Shown: positions 35,586-45,198 of the stretch, piece by piece
How positions within the stretch are numbered: position 1 is the stretch's first letter
How the letters are laid out: the number at the start of each line of letters is the position of its first letter
Source: Gracilimonas sp046602855
Lineage (GTDB): Bacteria; Bacteroidota; Rhodothermia; Balneolales; Balneolaceae
DNA length: 64,000 nt
Direction of reading: 5' to 3'
Assembly (NCBI RefSeq): GCF_046602855.1
Contig: NZ_JBKINJ010000001.1
Coordinates: 2,108,001-2,172,000, forward strand
The notes under the pieces: model-generated
Databases searched by the model: none
What the model was told of the DNA's origin: nothing
What the model saw: the letters and a program-made list of their open reading frames with translations, nothing else
Made by a program: the position numbers and the translations under genes

Positions 35586-38500
35586 CTACCTATTTACTCC
35601 TGGCACTCCTGCCGGATCCGTATTTTGCCACCAGAATGTTGGCAGTTCTTTCTGATTCGGGAATACCTCATTGAGCGTTTCCGCTTCGTACATATATCCG
35701 TTCTTCATGATAAATTCCAGATCTTTTGAATTGCGAATATCTTCCAGCGGATCACTGTTTAGGATCAACATATCAGCTAACTTCCCTTTTTCAATGGTTC
35801 CAATATCGGTATCAAGTCCAATTGCCTCAGCACCCTGAATTGTTGCAACCTTCAGGATATCATGCTCGGAAATACCACCGGCCTGCATAGCCCAAAGCTC
35901 CCAGTGGTAACCAAGCCCCTGAAGCTGTCCGTGACTGCCTACTCCTGCTCGGCCACCGGCTTCCACAAGATCTTTCACGAAAACTGACAGCTCTTCAAAA
36001 ACATGCTCTTCTTCCATAAACCATCCTGCATTTCTGCGACGGGTTCGTTCATCCAGATTTTCATGTGGCATGAATCTCTGCAGTTTTGACTCATCATGTG
36101 GACGTTCAGTAGCATAGTAATAATTCTCTGCCCATGGTCCACCATAAGCAACCAGCAGGGTTGGGGTGTAAACTGTTCGGGAAAATGCCACCAGATCGAT
36201 CACATCTTTATAAAGTGGAAATACCGGGAATGAATGCTCGTGTCCTGGATAACCATCAATCACCTGAGTCAGGTTTTCCTTGAAATCTAGGGATCCTTCA
36301 GTGGTAGGCATCAACTCTTCTTCCTTTGAGGCCTGAATGATCCACTGACGCTGTTCACGATTACCTGCTCCATACATTTTTATAGTTTTGGTATCATAAT
36401 AATCACTGTACCGCTTCATCACCTCACGGGCATGATCAAGGTCTTTGATATTCTCGCTGCTGAACACTCCAGGACCGGTAGAGTACACTCTAGGACCCAA
36501 TAATTTTCCGGCATGAACCAGATCCTGATACGTCAATACATCGGTAGTCGCAGTCTGAGGGTCTCTTGTAGTGATGACACCATACGCTAAATTCGTCATA
36601 TAACTCCAAAACTCGCCTCGGTGTAAATTTACCGGGTGACGGAAATGAGCATGAGTATCCACAAATCCTGGGATGATCGTTTTTCCGGATACATCTTTGA
36701 TCTCAGCACCGAAAGGAATAGTTACTTCATCGCGGATGCCTACATCCTTGATGCGATTATTTTCGATCACAAGATCCGCATTTTCAATGATCTCATTACC
36801 ATTCATTGTGATAACTTTTGCCCCTCGAAGTACCAGGATTCCTTCAGGAATATCACGGTCGGCCATTACACTGATCCGGATCTCCAGAGGCTTGTACCCT
36901 TCATCTTTCTTCTCATCCTCTTCGTCTTCAGTTTCCTCATCCGCTTCATCATCATCAGACTTGGTACCCTCTTTCTCTTCTTCCATTTCTTTAGCAGCTT
37001 CCAAACTATCACTATAGGCTTCTTGTGCTACAAGATCATAGATCACATGAGCATTACCAATGGACCAATGAATTTTATTAGCATCCCAAGCCCATGCAGG
37101 GAATTGCCCACCAATATCAGTTAATTTCAGACTTGGAAATGCACTTGAAGAGCCTCCTACGCTAATATCTGGTGCTTCACCTCCAACCTGAGGCACGGTC
37201 ACAACAAAAAGATCGGTTCCGATCTGTGCCAAGGCCCGATCACCTTCAGGTGCCATACGTATCCATGATGCATTCCCGCCACCGCTTCGGCTCACTTCAA
37301 GGTGTTCCTTCTCATCGGTTCCATCCCACCTGATGGACGTCAATCCTCCCCAGCTTGAGAGGTAGATCCGGTCAGATCCTTTCACAAAGTGTGGATTAGA
37401 TCGCCCATTGGTATAGGTGATGAAATTATTCTCACTACCATCGGAATCGATCCAGATCAGGTCACTTGTTCCCTGAAAGGCGGACCTTTGTGTTGCATTA
37501 CGAAAATCCTGTGGCTGACCTTTGATGACTACAATTCGGTCACCCGCATTATTCCAAACAGGATCCTGAAACACCCCTTCTTCCTCATTCAATCGCTGAA
37601 GGCGTCTGCCATTCGGGCGGACTTTATACAATTTACCGGTCTCAGGTGTCCAGGTCACAAAAGCGATCCACTCGCCATCGGGAGACCAAATGGGTTGAGC
37701 CTGGGTTTCATCCAGATCTACCAATTTACGGGGTTCACCATCCGGCAACTCCATGGTATAAATTTCATTTAGTGCAGTGAAGGCAATTTTATGTCCGTCA
37801 GGTGAAGGTACTGCATCCCTGATCTGAGTGACCTCAAACTTAGGGGTGTCCTCAATTGGATAATCGAAATCAAGTTCAGGCCCCAGTTCGATCGTTCCTC
37901 TAACCCTGAACGGTATTTCAACAGCATCACCACCATCAATAGGAAGCTTCCAGATCTTTCCACCGTAAGAAGTTACAACATGTTTATTGTCCGGAGTGAA
38001 GGACATACCCGGCAAGACATCCCGCGAAGCACGCGATTCCTGATCGTCATGTTGAACCGGATAGGCTAACCAGCTTTCATCTCCTGTTTCAAGATCACGT
38101 TTCACCAATCCGGTATGCTCATCATGACGGGTTCCATATACTAACCATTTACCATCACTTGAAAGCGTTGCACGAAATGAAGATCCATATCGATCGGCTT
38201 GTGTAGTGATTTCACCCGTCTCACGATCATAGGTCGCAATTTGATACTGTGGTAGCGAGGCATTGTAATTCCAGGTTCCTGTTCGCCTGGAGAACCATAC
38301 GTAGCGTTCATCCGCACCAAAAGCGCCTTCGGTCATGCGGAGATTTCCGGGCTCGTCAACCAATGGTGTTCCGGATCCTCCATCAATATGATACAACCAA
38401 ATCTTGTGGTTACCGGGATCATCTTTGGAAGCGATCACATATTTACCATCCGGTGTCCATTCGGGCGACTGATACTCATTGTCCTTGCCTTTCGTAAGCT

Positions 38501-38918
38501 GCTCAGTATCTTCTGTTTCTACATTATAGACCCATACTCCCTCACCACCCGAAGCATCCGAAATAAAAGCGATCTTAGAACCATCCGGACTGAACCGGGG
38601 CTGACTATCAAATTGCATTCCTTCAGTGATCTGAGTTGCCTCTCCACCACTCATCGGAATGGTGTACAGATCTCCGAGAAAATCAAAAACAATGGTTTGG
38701 CCATCGGGACTAACATCGAGTGAGATCCAGGAGCCTTCAGCAAGATCAAATGAAAATTCACGGGCAGATTCCAAAGGAAGTTCATTGAACTCTTCCGTTT
38801 CTGCTGAATCAGGATCCGTATCGTCATTTTGTGCTAAAACAGCTTCTGTTGTTGAAGCTGCAAAAAGCACGATAAAAAGCAGTTTAGTGGCTAAAGAGAT
38901 GGTATCAAATAGTTTCAT
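35586..38918 (-). CDS. Secreted PD40 beta-propeller/amidohydrolase fusion
   Basis: This 1110-residue protein has a signal peptide (residues 1-29, ending VLAQ). TolB/tricorn-like PD40 repeats cover about 50-640, with recurrent SPDG-x-[WKI]-[IV] motifs such as DVSPDGQTIVFDF, RFSPDGSKIAFIS and EWTPDGKYVIAS. An acidic linker (EEEKEGTKSDDDEADEETEDEEDEKKDEG) leads to a C-terminal amidohydrolase domain. That domain has metal ligands in IIPGFVDTHAHFRHP, an IKMYGAG lysine-type segment, GYPGHEHSFPV and GVGSHGQLQGLGYHWELW. It ends with GTIEKGKLADMLILNSDPLEDI. The usual GxD metal Asp is replaced by GSHGQ. Such fusions are probably periplasmic or surface hydrolases of cyclic amides or peptides; substrate unknown. 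Confidence 0.9.
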   Translation of the reverse strand: MKLFDTISLATKLLFIVLFAASTTEAVLAQNDDTDPDSAETEEFNELPLESAREFSFDLAEGSWISLDVSPDGQTIVFDFLGDLYTIPMSGGEATQITEGMQFDSQPRFSPDGSKIAFISDASGGEGVWVYNVETEDTEQLTKGKDNEYQSPEWTPDGKYVIASKDDPGNHKIWLYHIDGGSGTPLVDEPGNLRMTEGAFGADERYVWFSRRTGTWNYNASLPQYQIATYDRETGEITTQADRYGSSFRATLSSDGKWLVYGTRHDEHTGLVKRDLETGDESWLAYPVQHDDQESRASRDVLPGMSFTPDNKHVVTSYGGKIWKLPIDGGDAVEIPFRVRGTIELGPELDFDYPIEDTPKFEVTQIRDAVPSPDGHKIAFTALNEIYTMELPDGEPRKLVDLDETQAQPIWSPDGEWIAFVTWTPETGKLYKVRPNGRRLQRLNEEEGVFQDPVWNNAGDRIVVIKGQPQDFRNATQRSAFQGTSDLIWIDSDGSENNFITYTNGRSNPHFVKGSDRIYLSSWGGLTSIRWDGTDEKEHLEVSRSGGGNASWIRMAPEGDRALAQIGTDLFVVTVPQVGGEAPDISVGGSSSAFPSLKLTDIGGQFPAWAWDANKIHWSIGNAHVIYDLVAQEAYSDSLEAAKEMEEEKEGTKSDDDEADEETEDEEDEKKDEGYKPLEIRISVMADRDIPEGILVLRGAKVITMNGNEIIENADLVIENNRIKDVGIRDEVTIPFGAEIKDVSGKTIIPGFVDTHAHFRHPVNLHRGEFWSYMTNLAYGVITTRDPQTATTDVLTYQDLVHAGKLLGPRVYSTGPGVFSSENIKDLDHAREVMKRYSDYYDTKTIKMYGAGNREQRQWIIQASKEEELMPTTEGSLDFKENLTQVIDGYPGHEHSFPVFPLYKDVIDLVAFSRTVYTPTLLVAYGGPWAENYYYATERPHDESKLQRFMPHENLDERTRRRNAGWFMEEEHVFEELSVFVKDLVEAGGRAGVGSHGQLQGLGYHWELWAMQAGGISEHDILKVATIQGAEAIGLDTDIGTIEKGKLADMLILNSDPLEDIRNSKDLEFIMKNGYMYEAETLNEVFPNQKELPTFWWQNTDPAGVPGVNR

Positions 38919-39334
38919 ATCAACTTTTTTAGTGAATGGTTACGCATATCAGGATAAACTAAAAAAATTGGACCTGCCACCCAATGCTTTTACAAGTATA
39001 AACAAGTCTTCTATAATGCAATATTACTAAAAAATGCACCTCAATATAGTCTTCTGATAGTCTTCTGATCGCCTTCGGAAAGAGCACTAATGATATCTTT
39101 GATTAAACGGGCTTTCAAGAAGGGTTGGCAATAGAAACTCCGCCCCGATTATACATAAAGGCAAGATCCTAAATCGGAGTTTGGCCAGCCAATTCACCCT
39201 ATAGATGACTGTGCCCAATTTTCTACCGGCACGGGTTCTCAATAACAATCAATGTGAAATTTGTACTCAATCGCATCATTATCAACCAAAATATTAGATG
39301 CGAGAAATGTTATCTTCCCAAAAAATTTTCATCT
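38919..39334. other. Divergent 416-base gap
   Basis: This gap between the amidohydrolase and pyrF must hold their two promoters. I find a tandem 11-mer TAGTCTTCTGA at 39047-39068. A weak bulged inverted repeat (ACTCCG...CGGAGT) spans about 39137-39180. No convincing gene or -7/-33 pair was seen. A frame upstream of pyrF is open back to 39254 but adds an implausible N-terminus. Confidence 0.4.
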
Positions 39335-40177
39335 ATGACATTTTTAGAAAAACTTCAAACATCTATTTCAAAAACCGGGTCTACCCTTTGTGTGGGTTTA
39401 GATCCAAATTTAGATCTGCTTCCAAACCGTGTAAAAGACCAGTTCGAGACAACTGAAGAACAGGTTACCTACTTTTGTAAACTTGTGATCGACTATACGG
39501 CTCATTATTGTGCAGCTTATAAACCAAACCTGGCATTTTTTGAAGCCTTGGGACCAAATGGATTGGCTGTTTTTAAAGAAGTGATCGAACATATTCCGAA
39601 GGATAAGGTTATAATTGCAGATGCAAAACGAGGCGACATCAGTTCTACAGCCGAACATTATAAGAAAGCATTTTGGGGTAAGTTTAATGTGGATGCCATC
39701 ACCTTAAACCCATTGATGGGATTTGAAACTCTTAATGCTTTTTCCAAAGATGAAATGAAAGGAGTGTATGTTCTCACACTTACTTCAAATACAGGCGCGA
39801 ATGATTTTTTGAAGCAACCATTTTCAGGATTTGACATGATGAGTCAGTTTATCGCCAAGGAGCTGAATAAACGATCCGATCTATCGAGATCTCATCTCGG
39901 CATGGTCATTGGAGCTACTCAGGCTGATGAAGCTGAATCTGTGTTAAAACATCATCCAGAAGGAGCTTTACTGATACCGGGTGTCGGAGCACAGGGCGGC
40001 TCGATTAATGAACTTTCACGCGCACTAAAAGAACACCAGGGTCTCCCACTTATTAACTCAAGCCGCGGAATTATTTATGCCGGAAAAGACGAAAGTGACT
40101 GGCCTGAACATGTTGCCGATGCCGCAAAAACCATGAAACAAAAATTAAGTCAGATAACGGCTCAATATGTCCAATAA
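39335..40177 (+). CDS. pyrF: Orotidine 5'-phosphate decarboxylase, type 2
   Basis: This enzyme makes UMP from OMP in de novo pyrimidine synthesis. From the ATG at 39335 it is 280 residues. Features are TLCVGLDPNLDLLP near 17, AAYKPNLAFFE near 60, and the catalytic ADAKRGDI (Asp96, Lys98, Asp101). C-terminal elements are LLIPGVGAQGG and NSSRGIIYA. The length matches the long type-2 family. An in-frame start at 39254 would add 27 residues rich in Asn/Lys/Cys with no family counterpart, so I reject it. Its end overlaps rnhA by 11 bases. Confidence 0.95.
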   Translation: MTFLEKLQTSISKTGSTLCVGLDPNLDLLPNRVKDQFETTEEQVTYFCKLVIDYTAHYCAAYKPNLAFFEALGPNGLAVFKEVIEHIPKDKVIIADAKRGDISSTAEHYKKAFWGKFNVDAITLNPLMGFETLNAFSKDEMKGVYVLTLTSNTGANDFLKQPFSGFDMMSQFIAKELNKRSDLSRSHLGMVIGATQADEAESVLKHHPEGALLIPGVGAQGGSINELSRALKEHQGLPLINSSRGIIYAGKDESDWPEHVADAAKTMKQKLSQITAQYVQ

Positions 40178-40610
40178 ACCGGAAGTCATAGTTTACACAG
40201 ATGGAGCTTGCAGTGGCAATCCCGGTCCGGGTGGATGGGGAGCTATTCTCAGGTGGAATGGAACCGAAAAGGAGCTTTCCGGAGGGGATCCTCAGACGAC
40301 TAACAACCGGATGGAAATGCAGGCTGTTATTGAGGCTCTGAAGGCATTAAAGAAACCGTGTCTGGTAAAGATCCATAGTGACAGTGCGTTGATCATCAAT
40401 GCATTTGAACAGGGATGGATCAAAAACTGGCAAAAACGCGGTTGGCGAAAATCCAACAAAAAGCCGGTGGAGAACAAAGAACTTTGGCAGAAAATGCTGA
40501 AGGCCATGGAACCACATGAAGTAGTATGGGTGAAGGTAAAAGGACACGCCGGTATCGAATTAAACGAACGGGCAGATCAGCTTGCAGTCGCTGAATCTCT
40601 GAAATTTTAA
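40167..40610 (+). CDS. rnhA: Ribonuclease HI
   Basis: This 147-residue enzyme cleaves RNA in RNA-DNA hybrids, including Okazaki primers and R-loops. All catalytic residues are present: Asp12 in VYTDGACSGNPGPGGWG, Glu50 in NNRMEMQAVIEAL, Asp72 in HSDSALIINAF, and Asp137 in ERADQLA with His127. The basic handle WIKNWQKRGWRKSNKKPV is present, so it is the E. coli-like RNase HI type. It overlaps pyrF by 11 bases and converges on tsaD. Confidence 0.97.
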   Translation: MSNKPEVIVYTDGACSGNPGPGGWGAILRWNGTEKELSGGDPQTTNNRMEMQAVIEALKALKKPCLVKIHSDSALIINAFEQGWIKNWQKRGWRKSNKKPVENKELWQKMLKAMEPHEVVWVKVKGHAGIELNERADQLAVAESLKF

Positions 40611-40618
40611 GTGAGACA

Positions 40619-40663
40619 ATTTTAAATGTTAAATGAGAAGCGTCATCATTTAACATTTAAAAT
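40619..40663. terminator. Perfect 18-base hairpin between rnhA and tsaD
   Basis: Exact inverted arms at 40619-40636 and 40646-40663 contain AAATGTTAAATGA and its complement around a nine-base loop. AT-rich arms provide T-rich tails on both strands. Its position between convergent stops fits a bidirectional terminator. It shares the TGTTAA/TTAACA word with two other gap hairpins. Confidence 0.7.
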
Positions 40664-40677
40664 TAAGCATTCAACAT

Positions 40678-41664
40678 TCACGTCAGTGATGCAAAAGGCA
40701 CCAGATCCAGATCATCAAATTGGCCCATATCCGCCTTCATCTTTCCGGTGACGGCGATCATAGCGGCATTGTCGGTACAGTAGCTTATTTTTGGGGAATA
40801 GAGCTGAACGTCCATTTCCTCTGCCATCTTTACGGACTTTTCCCGAAGCATGGAGTTGGCCGAAACGCCGCCGGCCAGCAATACCGTTTTCACTCCCGTT
40901 TGTTTTATAGCTCGTTTTAATTTTTTCACCAGTACCTCTGCGATCGCAAAAGATACACTGGCACATATATCATTCAGGTGCTCCTGTATCCATTCTTTCT
41001 CTTTATCCTGCAAATAATACAATGCACTGGTTTTTAAGCCGGAGAAACTAAAATCGAGTCCTTCTTTAAGCAAAGCTTGTGGAAATTTGTGAAACTTTGG
41101 ATCCCCTTTTTTTGCATGCTTATCCATATGCGGACCTGCAGGGTAAGGTAACCCAAGAAGCTTACCGATCTTATCAAATGCCTCTCCGGCCGCATCATCA
41201 CGGGTTTTACCAATGATCCTATGCTCGAATGGGGATTTAACGTGTACAAGCTGTGTATGTCCACCGGAAACAGTTAAGGCAACTAGCGGAAACTCAGGTT
41301 CATGATCGATGAAGTTAGCATATATATGAGCATCCATGTGGTTCACCCCAATAAGTGGGATATCACGGGAAAGAGCTAATCCTTTGGCAAAACAGATTCC
41401 TACTAAAAGAGATCCCAGAAGTCCCGGCCCCTGAGTAACAGCAATAGCATCAATATGATCTAAAGAAGTCTGCCCTTCTTCTAATGCTTGCTGAACCGTT
41501 TGGGTAATTGTTTTTTGATGAGCGCGGGATGCTAATTCCGGCACCACTCCCCCAAACTGGAGGTGTATTGACTGTGAGGCAATGATATTTGATTGAATGC
41601 CCTCACCAGTCAAAACCGATGCAGAAGTGTCGTCACAAGAAGATTCGATAGCTAAAATATTCAT
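40678..41664 (-). CDS. tsaD: tRNA N6-adenosine threonylcarbamoyltransferase TsaD
   Basis: This 328-residue enzyme transfers threonylcarbamoyl from TC-AMP to A37 of ANN-reading tRNAs, with TsaB and TsaE. It has the N-terminal AIESSCDDTSASVL, VVPELASRAH, the metal-binding GVNHMDAHIYANF (His109, His113), LTVSGGHTQL and VLLAGGVSANSMLRE. The C-terminal SYCTDNAAMIA is also present. Length and order are canonical. It converges on rnhA and is followed upstream by the large metallopeptidase gene on the same strand. Confidence 0.97.
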   Translation of the reverse strand: MNILAIESSCDDTSASVLTGEGIQSNIIASQSIHLQFGGVVPELASRAHQKTITQTVQQALEEGQTSLDHIDAIAVTQGPGLLGSLLVGICFAKGLALSRDIPLIGVNHMDAHIYANFIDHEPEFPLVALTVSGGHTQLVHVKSPFEHRIIGKTRDDAAGEAFDKIGKLLGLPYPAGPHMDKHAKKGDPKFHKFPQALLKEGLDFSFSGLKTSALYYLQDKEKEWIQEHLNDICASVSFAIAEVLVKKLKRAIKQTGVKTVLLAGGVSANSMLREKSVKMAEEMDVQLYSPKISYCTDNAAMIAVTGKMKADMGQFDDLDLVPFASLT

Positions 41665-41777
41665 GCCGTAAATATACGAATGTTGGGCTTAATCTACATT
41701 CAAACACAATGCAAATGATCCGCAGCAAACAAAGGATCACTGATCTGTTTTATCAAACTTTTTTATAATGATAAAAA

Positions 41778-44700
41778 CTACCATCCCGGTGATATCTGAA
41801 AGCCAAATACACCGGTTTTGTCGGGTCTTTGAAATGGGACGGCATAGTAGAATTCAGTTATCAGAAAGCCCAAAAAATTCACTCTAAGACTTAACCCGGA
41901 ACTAAATACCGGGATGTTGTCTGAAGTTTCATCCGTTGTCCATTTGAAATCAGGAGCACGCGTATCGCTCCAGGCTACTCCGGCGTCAAAGAATGCAGAA
42001 AGCGTACTTGGAAAAATTTGCGATCTAAACAGAGCAAGATCTTCAATTCCAAGTACCGGCAGCCTAAGTTCTATATTCGCTATACCTAAACGGCTTCCAA
42101 AAAGCCGCTCAAATTCCGGACAGCCATCCCCCGGTGAATCGCCGCATTCCTGCGCAGAGTAGGAATTTAAACTGTATCCACGGATCAGCCTTGGATTGCC
42201 TATATAATTAGGGCTAAGCCGATTATCCTCCGAATCCTGAAAATATCGGCCACTGTGCAACGCCCTTACCCCCAAAGTTAGTGGCTCCATATAGAAGTAT
42301 TTCCGATAATCTGCGAGGGCCTTTACATAAGTTAGCGAACCTGTTGTCGGCTCAACCTCAAAACGCATACGGTGACCATTAATCGGCCCTGTAAAGGCTG
42401 CTATAGAATTATCTTCAACATAAGCTGCAGATGCATTGAATAAATTCAAGGGTGATGGTTCGGCTATATCTGCGTCAGATATATCGCGCTTAAATGGCTG
42501 ACCCAATTCATTTAGATAAACCTGCCTGCGTTCTGTTCTATACCATAGGTGTGTGTACCCTGCGGAAAACTCAAATCGCTGGGTATTCGTAAGAGGATAT
42601 AATCCCAACCCGGAAATCCGTTCACTGAATACTCTTTGTGTAAGGTTGATTACTGATATCGGAGCTACTACCTGCTGGCCATTTATATTTGTAGTGTCAT
42701 TTCGACTTATGCCTCTTCGAGAGTTTCTAAAAACCTGGTGACTGGCAGACCCACCCCAAACAAAACGATTGTCCCTATTTAGGTATGCAGCTTGTGCAGC
42801 TGCATCCTGAATACGCCCCTGCAACCGAAGCGAAGTAAAAAGCTGATGTTGGTTCAACATATCGCTAAAACTTGCACTTATACCACCGGCAACACCGGCT
42901 CCGAACTGGCTGGAAATACCTACTCCTCCCGCACCTGTTATGTAATCGAGCATTAAAGTGGGTTTATAATCCCTTAGACCAAAAGCCGTATCGGAGGGTA
43001 TGTCTGTAATGGGATCCCTTAAATAAGACAACACCATTTGATTATCATCCATGCCACTGCCGGGCAGCATCACCGAAGTTTCAACTCCGGGACGTTCATC
43101 AACGATCTCCCCTTCTTTTTTCTTCTCACTAATACTATACACACTGTAGTTTGACTCATTGAATACCGTAGCCATTAAATCACCGGTATTAGCAGCTACA
43201 GTAATTACTGGAGATAACTTACTTATGCCGGAAATTCCGGTTGATACATTAGTTACCTGATACCTGACTCCCTGAATTATATCATATCGGTAAACATCGC
43301 TAAAGCCCTGAAAGTCAGATACATAATAGATCGAATTTCCATCTGCGCTATACTGCGGGCTAATATGTTTGGCATTTTCAAATGTGGGTATCAGCCTAAT
43401 TTCACCTGTTTCTACTTCCATCTCTGCGATCTTCGTTTCCCCAAATATCAGTTCATCAAAATTGGTATCTGGTCCACGATCTGTGACAAAAGCTATTTTT
43501 TCACCATCCGGCGACCAAGTTGGCTGAAGATCCGAGTATCCGTCATCGGTTAAATTCTGGAGGGAGTCATTTTCAAGATCGTAAAGGTATAAGTCCGTAT
43601 AACCCCCATCTGAACCTGAAAAAGCTATTTTTTCACCATTCGGCGACCAAGAAGGATTTGTGATAGCATCTACATCACCAAACTTAAGCCTACGGTTTAT
43701 TTTACCGTTATCCACATTAATGATTACTATCTGATTATCTCCCTCAGCAAAAACAACTGCAGCAAATTTCTCACCATCGGGTGACCAACTTCCGGAGGAT
43801 TCTACAAATCGCAGAGCACTTAAATGCGGATCTAAACTGGTAGAAGTCAGCTTCCGAATGATCTTCCCTGTCTCCGCATTGGCTAGGAAAAGTTCAATTG
43901 AAAAAATATTCTTCTCTGAAATAAAGGCTATGTATTCACCGTCCGGACTAAGAGACGGGGATACATTAATGGTTCCTGTATTTTTTTCTTCCCCAAGTAC
44001 CAGTTTACCCACATTCGTGGGGTTGGTCCGTGCCTGAATATCATCTTCATACTTTTCGCGGATAGCTTGCTGCCATAAAGTTGATAGAGAATCTCTCGAA
44101 ATACCCAGCGTTTGACTTATGCCAGTTCTAATTCCATTCTTTGCTGAATTTACATACAATTTTGATACGATCTCATCTCCCCATTGGCCGGCAACAAAAG
44201 TCCAAACGGAGTGGCCATATCGATATGGGAAGTATTCTCGTGAGTTAGACAAATCTTGAATGGTTGGAAGATCATCATTTTGAATAGCATCGCGCAACCA
44301 CATAGCTGTATGGCTATCCTCCGGACCAACTGACAAGTATTCTGCCATCCCCTCAATAAACCAAAGCGGCATCTGGCTGGTAGCCCCAATTCCACCAATT
44401 TCATCTTTACGAGCAATATCATATTGAAAAGCATGTACCAACTCATGGCCCAATACATGATTTGTGCTTTGGTTGGCTTCCGCAAAAGGCATTACCAACC
44501 GATTACGGCGACCTTCAGTTACACCACCCGTACTTACTCCCACTCTTGGTACTATTTTATTCTGTTGAAAATCAGCATGATTCGCGTAAATGATCAGCGG
44601 ATTTGATGAGGAATAACTATGATTCAGCATAGCCGAATATCGTATATACCATCTTTCAGAAAGCCGTCCTAAATCTTTTACCGCTTTAGCTTCCTGAGGA

Positions 44701-44855
44701 TAATGATAAATGTCAAAATGATCCGTTTCCAAGACTTGGAAATCGAAGTCCTCATACTGAACCGGGTATCTTCCAAAATACTGTGCCTCTAAAGCAAAAG
44801 GGATCAGTGTTGAAGCTATAACTAATAGACTAAGAAACAATTTCTTTATTAACAT
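41778..44855 (-). CDS. Metallopeptidase-PD40 propeller-BamA-like barrel fusion
   Basis: This 1025-residue protein has a signal peptide (residues 1-24, ending LEAQ). Residues 28-260 form a peptidase-MA-like domain with the zinc motif HELVH (His137, Glu138, His141) and a likely third ligand Glu168 in WFIEGMAEYLS. PD40/TolB-type repeats cover about 290-590 (SLSPDGEYIAFIS, SWSPDGEKFAAVVF, SWSPNGEKIAFSG, TWSPDGEKIAFVT). The C-terminal 350 residues resemble a BamA/Omp85 surface-antigen barrel, with AYVEDNSIAAFTGPINGHRMRFEVEPTTG, NPRLIRGYS and GIANIELRLPVLG, and end FQISPGW. This implies an outer-membrane barrel carrying a periplasmic or surface protease with a propeller. The substrate is unknown. 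Confidence 0.88.
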   Translation of the reverse strand: MLIKKLFLSLLVIASTLIPFALEAQYFGRYPVQYEDFDFQVLETDHFDIYHYPQEAKAVKDLGRLSERWYIRYSAMLNHSYSSSNPLIIYANHADFQQNKIVPRVGVSTGGVTEGRRNRLVMPFAEANQSTNHVLGHELVHAFQYDIARKDEIGGIGATSQMPLWFIEGMAEYLSVGPEDSHTAMWLRDAIQNDDLPTIQDLSNSREYFPYRYGHSVWTFVAGQWGDEIVSKLYVNSAKNGIRTGISQTLGISRDSLSTLWQQAIREKYEDDIQARTNPTNVGKLVLGEEKNTGTINVSPSLSPDGEYIAFISEKNIFSIELFLANAETGKIIRKLTSTSLDPHLSALRFVESSGSWSPDGEKFAAVVFAEGDNQIVIINVDNGKINRRLKFGDVDAITNPSWSPNGEKIAFSGSDGGYTDLYLYDLENDSLQNLTDDGYSDLQPTWSPDGEKIAFVTDRGPDTNFDELIFGETKIAEMEVETGEIRLIPTFENAKHISPQYSADGNSIYYVSDFQGFSDVYRYDIIQGVRYQVTNVSTGISGISKLSPVITVAANTGDLMATVFNESNYSVYSISEKKKEGEIVDERPGVETSVMLPGSGMDDNQMVLSYLRDPITDIPSDTAFGLRDYKPTLMLDYITGAGGVGISSQFGAGVAGGISASFSDMLNQHQLFTSLRLQGRIQDAAAQAAYLNRDNRFVWGGSASHQVFRNSRRGISRNDTTNINGQQVVAPISVINLTQRVFSERISGLGLYPLTNTQRFEFSAGYTHLWYRTERRQVYLNELGQPFKRDISDADIAEPSPLNLFNASAAYVEDNSIAAFTGPINGHRMRFEVEPTTGSLTYVKALADYRKYFYMEPLTLGVRALHSGRYFQDSEDNRLSPNYIGNPRLIRGYSLNSYSAQECGDSPGDGCPEFERLFGSRLGIANIELRLPVLGIEDLALFRSQIFPSTLSAFFDAGVAWSDTRAPDFKWTTDETSDNIPVFSSGLSLRVNFLGFLITEFYYAVPFQRPDKTGVFGFQISPGW

Positions 44856-45064
44856 CGAGGTAATGATAAAACTTCTGATTTTTGCTAATCCATATCTACA
44901 TAAAAAAATTTAAGTTTATTAAGTTCCTTATATACTGCTGATAATTATCAACTATAATAATTATTGAATTAAATATTTGATCAAAAGGATCAATCTAACG
45001 ATTGTCTTTATTTGCCCTCTATGCTAATATTATTTAGGATTACTTTACATTTGATTCAAAACAT
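44856..45064. other. AT-rich gap upstream of the metallopeptidase-barrel gene
   Basis: This gap lies between the metallopeptidase-barrel start and the dnaK terminators. It holds a perfect 12-base palindrome TGATAATTATCA (44939-44950) and an inverted pair TTGATC-N5-GATCAA (44977-44993). Either could be an operator. No gene was found. Confidence 0.35.
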
Positions 45065-45107
45065 AAAAAACCTGTAAAGTCGCATTTCTGACATACGACT
45101 TTACAGG
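45065..45107 (-). terminator. Second (distal) intrinsic terminator of dnaK
   Basis: Perfect 12-base arms CCTGTAAAGTCG (45071-45082) and CGACTTTACAGG (45096-45107). On the minus strand they are followed by six T (A at 45065-45070). This is a strong backup terminator. Confidence 0.85.
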
Positions 45108-45124
45108 CTTAGAGAAAGGTTCTT

Positions 45125-45166
45125 CAAATAAAAGATCCCGCCCCGGATAAACCGAAGCGGGATCTT
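45125..45166 (-). terminator. First (proximal) intrinsic terminator of dnaK
   Basis: Arms AAGATCCCGC (45132-45141) and GCGGGATCTT (45157-45166), plus an inner CCGG/CCGA pairing. On the minus strand a T-rich tail follows. It sits 33 bases past the dnaK stop. Confidence 0.75.
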
Positions 45167-45198
45167 AATTTTATCTTTAGTAAGTGAAAAAACTCAGC

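Noticed and set aside
36636..37124. 162-residue ORF antisense to the amidohydrolase
   Set aside because: It is a shadow of a well-supported coding region; the Phe/Ile/Ser-rich product reflects the acidic linker on the other strand.
39254..39334. Longer pyrF with 27 extra residues
   Set aside because: The added part has no counterpart in OMP decarboxylases, and the Met at 39335 begins the usual N-terminus.
41700..41777. Possible terminator after the metallopeptidase-barrel gene
   Set aside because: A TTTTATCA/TGATAAAA stem is present near the stop, but it has mismatches, a long loop and no T-run.
44939..44950. TGATAATTATCA as a Fur box
   Set aside because: It matches only half of the 19-base Fur consensus, and the gene downstream is not an iron gene; kept only as an unassigned palindrome.
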